Below, piece by piece: positions 38,467 through 47,962 of a DNA stretch of 64,000 nucleotides. The DNA lies in the NCBI GenBank assembly GCA_022009975.1, contig CP091733.1, forward strand, positions 885,001 to 949,000, read 5' to 3'. Every line of letters begins with the position of its first letter. Positions within the stretch are counted from its first letter, which is position 1. The stretch is from Phocaeicola vulgatus. Its GTDB lineage: Bacteria; Bacteroidota; Bacteroidia; Bacteroidales; Tannerellaceae. A program made the position numbers and the translations under genes. The notes under the pieces were generated by a model. It worked only from the letters and a program-made list of their open reading frames with translations. It ran no database searches and was not told the DNA's origin.

Positions 38467-39746
38467 ATGAAAAGAGACAACGTCATTTTCGATATCATCG
38501 AAAAAGAACATCAGCGTCAATTGAAAGGAATCGAATTGATCGCTTCTGAGAATTTTGTTAGTAACCAGGTGATGGAAGCTATGGGTAGCTGCCTTACAAA
38601 TAAATATGCAGAAGGTTACCCAGGCAAACGTTATTATGGCGGTTGCGAAGTAGTGGATCAAAGCGAGACAATTGCTATCGATCGAATTAAGAAGATCTTC
38701 AATGCAGAATGGGCGAATGTTCAGCCTCATTCCGGAGCTCAGGCAAATGCAGCTGTTTTGTTAGCAGTGTTGAATCCTGGTGATACTTTCTTGGGCTTGA
38801 ATTTGGCTCATGGAGGACACTTGTCTCATGGTTCTGCAGTCAACAGTTCTGGTATTTATACCGTGCTACTGCTTACAATGTGAAGGAAGAAACAGGTCGT
38901 GTTGATTATGACCAGATGGAAGAAGTAGCATTGAAAGAAAAACCGAAATTGATAATTGGTGGTGGTTCTGCTTATTCTCGTGACTGGGATTACAAACGTA
39001 TGCGTGAAATTGCTGACAAAGTAGGTGCTTTGTTGATGGTGGATATGGCTCACCCGGCAGGTTTGATTGCTGCTGGTTTGTTGAACAACCCGTTGGAATA
39101 TGCACACATTGTTACATCAACTACTCATAAGACTTTGCGCGGTCCGCGTGGTGGTATCATCTTGTTAGGTAAAGATTTTGAAAATCCTTGGGGAAAGAAG
39201 ACTCCGAAGGGCGAAATCAAGAAGATGTCACAATTGTTGGATTCTGCTGTATTCCCTGGCATCCAAGGTGGTCCGTTGGAACACGTGATTGCTGCTAAGG
39301 CTGTAGCTTTCGGTGAAGCTTTGGAACCTGAATATAAGGAATATCAAAAACAAGTTAAGAAGAATGCTGCTGTTATGGCACAGGCTTTCGTTGATAAAGG
39401 TTATAAGATCATTTCTAACGGTACAGATAACCATAGCATGTTGATTGACTTGCGTACTAAATTCCCTGAATTGACTGGTAAGGTTGCAGAAAAGGCATTG
39501 GTTGCTGCTGATATCACAGTAAACAAGAACATGGTTCCGTTTGACAGCCGTTCAGCTTTCCAAACTTCTGGTATTCGTGTCGGAACACCGGCTATCACTA
39601 CCCGTGGTGTTAAGGAAGATATGATGGGTGAAGTTGTTGAAATGATTGATACAGTATTGGCTGCTCCTGAATGCGACAAGACAATTGCTGCAGTTCGTGA
39701 GAAAGTTAATCAGATGATGAAGCAATATCCAATCTTTGCTTGGTAA
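38467..39746 (+). CDS. glyA: Serine hydroxymethyltransferase (one frame break)
   Basis: About 427 residues, PLP enzyme making glycine and 5,10-methylene-THF from serine. N-terminal ELIASENFVSNQVMEAMGS, then RYYGGCE, HSGAQANAAV, LSHGSAVNSSG; PLP lysine in VTSTTHKTLRGPRGGIILL. The frame breaks at 38855-38857: restoring TTTT gives GILYRATAYNVKEETGRVDY. The two parts overlap by only a few bases and together give normal length, so I treat this as intact. R1 copy B follows the stop. Confidence 0.93.
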
Positions 39747-39759
39747 TATCAAAACATTT

Positions 39760-39885
39760 GGCGGTGTGTCATAATTGTAAACTGTCGTGTTGCTTTCGGA
39801 ATTCGACCTCTGCGTCTAACATTTTACTAATTATGACATACCTTAAGGAGCTGCATCAAAACGATTGTTTTGACACAGCCCCTTT
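39760..39885 (+). repeat. R1 repeat, full copy B
   Basis: Outer arms ggtgtgtcataatt and aattatgacatacc pair almost perfectly; second hairpin gctgcatcaaaacgattg / ttttgacacagc, then ccctttt. Lies between glyA and the hexosaminidase gene, both on the plus strand. Confidence 0.8.
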
Positions 39886-39934
39886 TATTTTTATATTGAT
39901 TATTGAGTATTCACGTTTATAAAAAACACAAAAA

Positions 39935-42279
39935 ATGAAAAGATTATTAGCTACATTCTGTGCAGGAATAGCCCTTTGTCTTTTGGCTTCATGTGATGGA
40001 TCACAAGGAGAAGTTAAGACTTACAATCAGGGTGTCAATGTGATTCCTGCTCCGCAAAGCATGGTACAGCACGATGGATTCTTCCAATTGAGTAATGGAG
40101 TATCGTTTGCAGCAACTGATCCAAACGCCAAGACAGTCGCTGAGTTTTTCGCTGCTAAAATTAAATCAGCAACCGGATATGAGGCTCAAGTGGGTGACAA
40201 AGGTAATATTACACTTACGATTGACCCATCTGCCGATGTCGAAAATGATGAAGGATATTTGTTGGAAGTGAATGAAAAGAACGTATCTGTAGTAGCAAAA
40301 ACAGCACAAGGCCTTTTCTATGGTATGCAGACATTTATGCAGTTGTTGCCTGCTGAAATTGAAAGTGCGTCTGTGGTAAAAGGAATTGCTTGGCAGGCTC
40401 CTACTGTCAGTGTGAAAGATGCTCCTCGTTTCGGCTATCGTGGTATTATGTTGGACCCGTGTCGTCACTTTATGCCAGTTGAAAACATCAAACGATATAT
40501 CGATGTCCTTTCTTTGTTTAAAATAAACCGTCTTCATTGGCATTTGACGGAAGACCAAGGCTGGCGCATTGAAATCAAGAAATATCCTAAATTGCAGGAA
40601 ATCGCTTCTAAGCGAATCGAAGGCGAAGGATATGAGCATGGCGGATATTACACTCAAGAAGAGGTGAAAGAAGTCGTTCAGTATGCCGCTGACCACTTTA
40701 TCACTGTTGTTCCTGAATTGGAAATCCCGGGACATGAAATGGCAGCAATTGCGGCTTATCCGGAATTGTCTTGTAAGGGAGAAGCAGCTTCTCCTCGTGT
40801 CATTTGGGGTGTTGAGGACGTGGTCATGTGTCCGGGAAAGAAGATATGTTCAAATTCTTGGAAGATGTGATTGATGAAATGGTTCCTTTGTTCCCAGGTG
40901 AATATTTCCATATCGGTGGAGACGAATGCCCGAAGACAAGCTGGAAAAACTGTCCGCTTTGCCAGAAACGTATCCGCGAAGAGGGCTTGAAGGGCGATAA
41001 ACAACATTCAGCTGAAGAGAAATTGCAGAGTTATGTTATCCAGCGCATGGAGAAATACTTGGCAACCAAAGGCAAGAAGATCATCGGATGGGATGAGATA
41101 TTGGAAGGCGGATTGGCTCCTTCTGCTACGGTTATGTCTTGGCGTGGAGAAGAAGGCGGTATCGCTGCGGCAGCAATGAATCACACTGTCATCATGACTC
41201 CGGGTTCGAATGGAATGTACTTAGACCACTATCAGGGAGATCCTAAATTGGAACCGACCGGAATAGGTGGATATGCTACATTGGAAAAGACTTATAGCTA
41301 TGACCCTGTTCCTGATACATTGAAAACATTGGGCAAAGGTGATTACGTATTAGGCGTGCAAGGAAATACTTGGGCTGAATATTTCTATACAGAAGAAGTC
41401 CGCAATTACCGTGTATTCCCGAGAATCATAGCAGTGGCTGAAATCGGTTGGACTAATTTGGATAGAAAAGATTTCAAGGATTTCGAACGTCGTATCAATA
41501 ATGCTTATGTTCGTTTGGACAACCATGGCATCAATTATCATATTCCACAACCGGAACAACCTAATGGTTCTTGTAACACAGTTGCCTTTACCGACAAGGC
41601 TTCTTTGGAATTCAAGACAACAAGACCAGTCAAGATGGTTTACACGTTGGATGGATCAGAACCTACTCCGAACTCAACAGCTTATACAGCTCCTATTGAA
41701 GTTTCAGAAACTGCAACTGTTAAGATTGCTTCTGTATTACCTTCAGGAAAGATGAGCCCAATCCGTACGATTGAAGTTATCAAACAGGAGTTGGCTCCGG
41801 CAGTAGAGGTAGAAAAGACAGCTCCTGGATTGAACATGGAGGTGAAAGATGGCATGTATTTGAATGTCAAAGAATATGAAGCTGCCCAGAAAGAAACAAA
41901 GAAGTCAGTGATTAAAGATTTGAAGGAAATAGTTTCTGTCGTAAAAACATCTGAATCAATGCGCGGAGTCAATCAGTATGCCGCAGTTGCTTCTGGTTAT
42001 GTGGAAATACCTGAAGACGGTGTGTATTATATCTCATCTGATCTGGAAGAAGTTTGGATTGACGGCAAACGCATGATTGATAACGGAGGCGAAGTAAAAC
42101 GTTTCTCTCGCCACGACACTTCAGCTGCATTGGCAAAAGGTAAGCACGAATTGAAAGTCGTATTCTTAGGTCACGTTATGGGCGGATGGCCTTCTAATTG
42201 GAATGACGGAAGTGTCAAGTTGAGAAAATCTGACGCTACGAAGTTTACTCCGGTTACAGCAGATATGTTGTCACATTGA
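39935..42279 (+). CDS. GH20 beta-N-acetylhexosaminidase lipoprotein (one frame break)
   Basis: About 782 residues. Lipoprotein signal MKRLLATFCAGIALCLLASC. GH20b domain (VIPAPQSMVQHDGFF), catalytic barrel with RGIMLDPCRHFMPVENIKRY, LHWHLTEDQGWRIEIKKYP and the Asp-Glu pair in YFHIGGDECPKTSW. C-terminal TLDGSEPTPNSTAYTAPIEV is a CHB_HEX_C-like domain and the last ~120 residues resemble a PA14-like sandwich. The frame breaks at 40837-40839; restoring AAAA gives CPGKEDMFKFLEDVIDEM. It removes terminal GlcNAc or GalNAc from host glycans. R1-type hairpin F terminates it. Confidence 0.92.
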
Positions 42280-42321
42280 TATAGACTGTTTCTGATAACA
42301 GCCGTGTCAGTTTAAGATAAA

Positions 42322-42360
42322 AGGGTGGTGTGTCAAATGGATGTTATGACACACCGCCCT
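42322..42360. terminator. R1-derived hairpin terminator after the hexosaminidase gene (copy F)
   Basis: Near-perfect arms agggtggtgtgtca and tgacacaccgccct around a short loop, followed by tta. The arms match the outer R1 end, so this appears to be an internal-deletion derivative of R1. Confidence 0.75.
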
Positions 42361-42461
42361 TTATGTTTTCATACGATTATGAAATACCAATTACAAATTG
42401 ATAATACTCTGTTAATCAGTATGATGTTATGTTTGTTTGGATAGATGGCGGATATCGGAAA

Positions 42462-42564
42462 AAACATACCGTTGTTTTGAAAAAAACATTGGACGTTTTT
42501 GAAAAAACATTGGACGTTTTCAAAAATTCCTCGTGACGTTTTTTTCAAAACAACGGTATGTTTA
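42462..42564. repeat. R2 repeat, copy 2
   Basis: Perfect 19-base terminal inverted repeat beginning aaacataccgttg. Inside, two direct units aaaaaacattggacgttttt plus a third decayed one. The 438-base gap 42280-42717 holds this, the hairpin at 42322 and the lysS promoter, and no gene. Confidence 0.85.
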
Positions 42565-42681
42565 AAATTGACGCTCCGCACGGCTTTTTTTATCTGTTAA
42601 AAAGCCTTCTATGCCAAGTTTTATGACATAAAAAAATGAAAAAGCTTATGTAATAATATCAAGATAGTGATATTTTTTTTG

Positions 42682-42689
42682 TATTTTTG
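42682..42689 (+). promoter_or_regulatory. -7 box (TATTTTTG) of lysS
   Basis: Full match to TAnnTTTG, 29 bases before the lysS ATG at 42718. It makes the upstream in-frame start at 42667 impossible. Confidence 0.5.
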
Positions 42690-42717
42690 CAGTGTATTAT
42701 ACAAAAATAGAAACGCA

Positions 42718-44451
42718 ATGAATCTATTAGAACTGAGTGAACAAGAAATAATAAGGCGTAACAGCATGATGCAGTTGCGTGAGATGGGGATAGAACCATA
42801 TCCTGCAGCAGAGTATGTGACTAACGCATTTTCAAAAGAGATAAAAGAAAATTTTAAAGATGAAGATGCTGAACCTCGTCAGGTTAGCATTGCGGGGCGT
42901 ATCATGAGCCGCCGCATCATGGGAAAAGCTTCTTTTATGGAACTTCAGGACTCGGAAGGACGTATACAAGTATATATTTCCCGCGATGACATTTGTCCGG
43001 ATGAAAACAAGGACCTTTATACAGTCGTGTTTAAAAAATTGTTGGATATCGGTGACTTTGTGGGAATTGAAGGATATGTTTTCCGCACTCAAATGGGTGA
43101 AATTTCAGTTCATGCCAAGAAATTGACTGTGTTGTCAAAGTCATTGAGACCTTTGCCAATCGTAAAATATAAAGATGGTGTGGCTTATGACGGATTCAAC
43201 GATCCAGAGTTGCGCTATCGTCAACGCTACGTTGACTTGGTTGTCAACGACGGTGTTAAAGATATCTTCTTGAAACGTGCGAAAGTCTTGCAGACGATGC
43301 GCAGTGTTTTGGATAATGCCGGTTATACCGAAGTGGAAACTCCGACATTGCAGTCAATACCGGGTGGAGCCAGTGCCCGTCCGTTCATTACTCATTTCAA
43401 CGCATTGAATATTGATATGTATATGCGTATCGCTACTGAGCTTTATTTGAAGCGATTGATAGTGGGTGGTTTGAAGGCGTGTATGAAATCGGAAAGAATT
43501 TCCGTAACGAAGGAATGGACAGAACCCATAATCCTGAATTTACTTGCATGGAATTATATGTGCAGTATAAGGATTATAATTGGATGATGTCATTTACTGA
43601 AAAGTTGATTGAGGCGATATGTGTTGCAGTTAATGGTACAACTGAAACCGTAGTGGACGGCAAGACTATCAACTTGAAAGCTCCTTATCGCAGATTGCCG
43701 ATTTTGGATGCCATTAAAGAGAAGACCGGATACGATTTGAATGGTATGGAAGAAGATCAAATCCGTGAAGTTTGCAAGAAACTCAATATGGAGATAGACG
43801 AAACGATGGGTAAAGGCAAATTGATTGATGAAATCTTCGGGGAATTTTGCGAAGGGACATTTATCCAACCAACCTTTATTATTGACTATCCGGTTGAAAT
43901 GTCACCACTTACTAAGATGCACCGTAGCAAACCGGGCTTGACCGAACGCTTTGAGTTGATGGTGAACGGTAAAGAATTGGCGAATGCTTATTCTGAATTA
44001 AATGACCCGATCGATCAGGAAGCCCGTTTCAAGGAACAGATGAGATTGGCGGCCAAAGGTGATGACGAAGCAATGATTATCGACCAAGATTTCATGCGTG
44101 CGTTGGAATATGGAATGCCTCCTACGAGTGGAATTGGCATTGGAATCGACCGTTTGGTTATGTTGATGACAGGTCAGACAACAATCCAGGGAAGTGTTGC
44201 TATTCCCTCAAATGCGTCCTGAAAAGACCGTGAAGAAGGATAGCGTAGAAAAATATGTTGAAATAGGAGTAGACAAAGACTGGGTTCCTGTTTTGCAAAA
44301 GGCGGGCTATGTAACAGTCGATACTTTGAAAGAAGCGAATGCTAACAAAGTAAGACAAGAACTTTGCGAACTTAATAAGAAATACAAGTTAGGCTTGGAA
44401 AATCCTGCTGTTAATCAGATAGAAAGCTGGATTGCGAATGCGGCCAAATAA
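42718..44451 (+). CDS. lysS: Lysyl-tRNA synthetase, class II, with C-terminal extension (two frame breaks)
   Basis: About 578 residues. OB-fold anticodon domain (VSIAGRIMSRRIMGKASF), class II core with motif 1 RYRQRYVDLVV, motif 2 region GKNFRNEGMDRTHNPEFTCM and motif 3 GIGIGIDRLVMLMTG. After the normal end at LLFPQMRPE comes ~75 more residues (DWVPVLQKAGYVTVDTLKEA) resembling a helix-hairpin-helix domain. Break 1 at 43470-43472: TTTT read as TTT (GGFEGVYEIGKNFRNEG). Break 2 at 44189-44191: GG read as GGG (TIQEVLLFPQM). Start ATG at 42718 (MNLLELSEQ). gpsA follows after 11 bases. Confidence 0.93.
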
Positions 44452-44462
44452 AATCAGGTACA

Positions 44463-45461
44463 GTGATGAATTTGCCAGGAAAAATTGCAATAATGGGAGG
44501 CGGTAGCTGGGCTACCGCATTAGCCAAAATTGTACTCTCGACTCAGAAGAGCATCAATTGGTATATGCGTCGTGTTGACCAAATCGAAGATTTCAAACAG
44601 ACAGGACATAACCCAAGTTATTTGTCTGCTGTAGAGTTTGACGTGGATCGTGTTAATTTTTATTCGGATATCAATAAGACGATTGAAGAATCGGACACAT
44701 TGATATTTGCGACACCTTCTCCGTTTTTGAAACAACATTTGCAGAAGGTGACGACTCCGATGACTGATAAATTTATTATTTCAGCCATCAAAGGAATCGT
44801 ACCCGATGAAAATATGCTGATTGCTGATTATTTCGCTGAGTATTATCATGTGCCTTTGGAGCAGATTGCCGTGATTGGTGGTCCTTGCCATGCGGAAGAG
44901 ATTGCTTTGGAACGACTTTCTTATATCACTTTGGCGTGTCCTGATATTGAAAAGGTGAAACAATTGTCTATAGTATTCCAAAATCAATATTTGAGGAATT
45001 CTTGTTGCAAGGATGTTACCGGAATAGAATATGCTTCGGTGTTGAAGAATGTCTATGCTATTGTAGCCGGCATTTGCCATGGGATGAAATACGGGGACAA
45101 TTTTTTGGCAGTATTCATTTGCAATGCTATTGAAGAGATGCGCAGGTTCTTGCATGCCGTCCATGGTTTGGACCGGGACATTACAGACTCTGTCTATTTG
45201 GGCGATTTGCTTGTGACGGCTTATTCCCGTTTCAGTAGAAACAGAACTTTTGGAACCATGATAGGAAAAGGCTATTCAGTCAAGACAGCCCAATTGGAGA
45301 TGGAGATGATAGCAGAAGGATATTATGGCACCAAGTGTATCCATGAAATCAATGAGAAATATAAAGTCGATATGCCTATTTTAAATACGCTTTATGCTAT
45401 TTTGTATGAGCGTAAATCCCCAATAACTGAAATAAGGCAGTTGACAAAAACATTTAAATAA
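44463..45461 (+). CDS. gpsA: Glycerol-3-phosphate dehydrogenase, NAD(P)+
   Basis: A 332-residue cytosolic enzyme making sn-glycerol 3-phosphate from DHAP for phospholipids. N-terminal NAD-binding MGGGSWATALAKIVLSTQ, SAIKGIVPDENMLIADYFAE, VIGGPCHAEEIALERLSYIT, and catalytic Lys in SVLKNVYAIVAGICHGMKYG. Located between lysS (11 bases) and pgi (18 bases), so a lysS-gpsA-pgi operon. No frame break. Confidence 0.95.
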   Translation: MMNLPGKIAIMGGGSWATALAKIVLSTQKSINWYMRRVDQIEDFKQTGHNPSYLSAVEFDVDRVNFYSDINKTIEESDTLIFATPSPFLKQHLQKVTTPMTDKFIISAIKGIVPDENMLIADYFAEYYHVPLEQIAVIGGPCHAEEIALERLSYITLACPDIEKVKQLSIVFQNQYLRNSCCKDVTGIEYASVLKNVYAIVAGICHGMKYGDNFLAVFICNAIEEMRRFLHAVHGLDRDITDSVYLGDLLVTAYSRFSRNRTFGTMIGKGYSVKTAQLEMEMIAEGYYGTKCIHEINEKYKVDMPILNTLYAILYERKSPITEIRQLTKTFK

Positions 45462-45479
45462 ATCCGATAGAGTTGGTTT

Positions 45480-46824
45480 ATGAAGAACATTAACTTAAAC
45501 ATTGAAAAAGTGTTCGGCTTTGTGCCAAAAGAACAGATTTTCGCACAAGAAGCGAAAGCAAATGAGTGCATTGCTACTTTGCATAATGGCAATGGTGCAG
45601 GTAATGACTTTTTAGGATGGCTGCATTTGCCCTCTTCCATTACAGATGAGCAATTGACCGATATTGAAAACACAGCGAATGCCTTGCGTTCAAAATGCGA
45701 AATCGTTGTAGCTATTGGTATTGGTGGAAGTTATTTAGGTACGCGGGCAGTAGTGGAAGCTATGAATAATAGCTTTGATGCTCTTCATACAACAAACCGA
45801 AAGAATCCGGTGTTGTTATATGCCGGTCATAACATCGGTGAGGATTACTTATATGAATTAAGCGAAGTGTTGAAAGGTCGCCAGTTTGGTATCATCAACA
45901 TTTCTAAATCTGGAACAACAACAGAGCCAGCTTTGGCTTTCCGTATTTTGAAGAAACAGTTGGAAGATGCTGTTGGTAAGGAAGAAGCAAAACATCGTAT
46001 TGTTGCAATTACCGATGCGAAGAAGGGTGCCTTGCGCAAGTTGGCTGACCAGAGGGTTATAAGACATTCATTATTCCTGACAATGTGGGAGGACGTTTTT
46101 CTGTTCTTACTCCGGTTGGGTTGTTGCCAATTGCTGTGGCTGGTGTGAATATCCGTGATTTGGTAGCTGGTGCTGTTTCTATGGAAAAGGCAACCGACCA
46201 AGCTGTTCCTTTTGCCGAGAATATTTCAGCTATATATGCAGCTGTTCGTAACGAGCTTTATAAAGATGGCAAGAAGATTGAAATCTTGTGTAATTTCCAT
46301 CCGAAGTTGCATTATATTGCAGAATGGTGGAAACAGCTTTATGGAGAAAGTGAAGGAAAGACAATAAAGGTATTTTCCCCGCAGCTGTTGATTTGACGAC
46401 TGATTTGCATTCAATGGGACAATGGATCCAGGATGGCGAACGTACTATTTTTGAAACGGTAATTTCTGTGGAAGAACCGGCTCATAAAGTGATTGTCCCG
46501 ACAGACGAGGAGAACTTGGATGGTTTGAACTTCTTGGCTGGCAAACGAGTAGATGAAGTCAACAAAATGGCTGAATTGGGAACTCAATTGGCGCACGTGG
46601 ACGGTGGTGTTCCTAATGTCAAGATAACTATCCCGGCTGTTACTCCATATTATATTGGTCAGCTATTCTATTTCTTTGAAAAAGCTTGTGGCATCAGCGG
46701 GTATATGTTGGATGTGAATCCGTTCAACCAACCGGGTGTCGAGGCTTATAAGAAGAATATGTTTGCATTGTTGAACAAACCAGGTTACGAGAAGGAAAGC
46801 GAAGCAATCAAAAGTAGATTATAA
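45480..46824 (+). CDS. pgi: Glucose-6-phosphate isomerase (two frame breaks)
   Basis: About 448 residues, the short type of Bacteroidetes and Firmicutes. Interconverts glucose 6-phosphate and fructose 6-phosphate. Phosphate-binding VAIGIGGSYLGTRAV, ISKSGTTTEPALAFR, GRFSVLTPVGLLPIAVAG, and the catalytic FSPQ or FPAAV segment, SMGQWIQDGERTIFE. Break 1 near 46052: CAGGAGGG reads CAGAGGG (DQEGYKTFIIPDNVGG restored). Break 2 at 46369-46370: GGG reads GG (TIKGIFPAAVDLTTDL). R1 copy C follows the stop. Confidence 0.93.
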
Positions 46825-46840
46825 TAAATCGATAAGCAAG

Positions 46841-47004
46841 GACGGTGTGTCTTAATTGCAAACTACTGTGTTGCTTTCGGAAATCGACCTCAGTTATTTA
46901 CTTCAGTAAACCCCTGTCGGTCTTATCCTCAGCATCAAACATTTTGCTAATTCTAATGCACCTTAAGGGGCTGTGTCAAAATGGATGTTTTGATGCAGCC
47001 CCTT
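46841..47004 (+). repeat. R1 repeat, copy C with a 39-base insertion
   Basis: Full R1 element interrupted after CCTCAG (46888-46893) by about 39 bases ending in a second CCTCAG (46927-46932). The insertion holds a palindrome tttacttcagtaaa. Ends in gcagcccctttg hairpin. Confidence 0.8.
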
Positions 47005-47065
47005 TGCGGTTTGCGATTCTGACATGTTATTCGTGTCTTTGTTTATGTTTCTAAGAGAAAAGAAT

Positions 47066-47794
47066 ATGAGGAAGGAGATAATAGAGAAAGCAAAATCCAA
47101 CTATCAATTGAGGAGCGGAAAGGAACTTATGCCTAAAGCCGTTTTATTTGATATGGACGGAGTTTTGTATGACTCCATGCGTTTCCATGCGAAAGCTTGG
47201 AAGGAGGTGGCAGATCGTTACCATTTGCTTGCTTCTGAAAAGGAGTTCTATATGTATGAAGGAAGAACAGGAGAAAGCACCATTGATATTTTATATCAGC
47301 AAACATTTGGAAGGAACGCCACGGAGGAGGAACGCAATCGTATTTATGAAGAAAAGGCAAAACTGTTCCAACAAATGAACGATGGAGAGGCGATGTCTGG
47401 AGCTGCGGATGTTTTGGAAAAGGTAAAGAATTCCGGACTGAAACGCTTGGTAGTGACTGGTTCCGGACAAAAAAGCTTGATTGGAAAATTGGAACATACT
47501 TATCCAGGTTGCTTTTCCCCGGAGATGATGGTGACAGCTTTTGATGTGAAACGTGGAAAGCCCGATCCGGAACCATATTTGATGGCGTTGGAAAAGGCAG
47601 GAATTGAAGCTAACGAGGCGATAGTCGTGGAGAATGCTCCTTTGGGCGTGAGAGCCGGAGTGGCTGCTGGAATATTTACGATTGCTGTTAATACAGGTCC
47701 GTTGGATGATGAGGTCCTGTTGGCGGAAGGTGCCAATTTGTTATTCCCGACAATGTCGTCATTAGCAGCCAACTGGGAAGCAATCGTCAGGTAA
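47066..47794 (+). CDS. HAD-superfamily phosphatase, beta-phosphoglucomutase-like
   Basis: About 242 residues from the ATG at 47066. Motif 1 KAVLFDMDGVLYDSM (nucleophile Asp and acid-base Asp), motif 2 RLVVTGSGQKSLIGKL, motif 3 GKPDPEPYLMAL, motif 4 AIVVENAPLGVRAGVAAG, and a helical cap. Family acts on small phosphosugars or as a mutase. Start favours MRKEII over the upstream MLFVSLF because of a better ribosome-binding context (ctaagagaaaagaat). No frame break. Confidence 0.85.
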   Translation: MRKEIIEKAKSNYQLRSGKELMPKAVLFDMDGVLYDSMRFHAKAWKEVADRYHLLASEKEFYMYEGRTGESTIDILYQQTFGRNATEEERNRIYEEKAKLFQQMNDGEAMSGAADVLEKVKNSGLKRLVVTGSGQKSLIGKLEHTYPGCFSPEMMVTAFDVKRGKPDPEPYLMALEKAGIEANEAIVVENAPLGVRAGVAAGIFTIAVNTGPLDDEVLLAEGANLLFPTMSSLAANWEAIVR

Positions 47795-47962
47795 AAGTAA
47801 AGATGTTGACAATAGTGCGATATTTAAGACATAAAAGCAGATAAAAAGAGAAATAAAGAGGTTGTGTTATGACAATTTGTCTGTATTGGGCTTTGGCATT
47901 GGATTTGTAGATTATTGAGTGAAAACAATAAATACAAAGAATAAAGGAAGGAGATTAAATAT

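Noticed and set aside
38850..38860. Programmed -1 frameshifting or transcript slippage as the cause of the split genes
   Set aside because: No shared slippery heptamer or downstream structure; sites are A, T, C or G runs of three to six bases in housekeeping genes that are not recoded in relatives. Sequence error explains all cases more simply, though raw reads would be needed to close the matter.
42468..42557. CRISPR array in the repeated acattggacgttttt tract
   Set aside because: Only two or three short degenerate units without unique spacers, no cas genes, and terminal inverted repeats that fit an interspersed repeat instead.
47795..47962. CIRCE or other heat-shock operator upstream of clpB
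   Set aside because: No TTAGCACTC-type inverted repeat is visible in the 168-base gap; nothing else supports a named operator.
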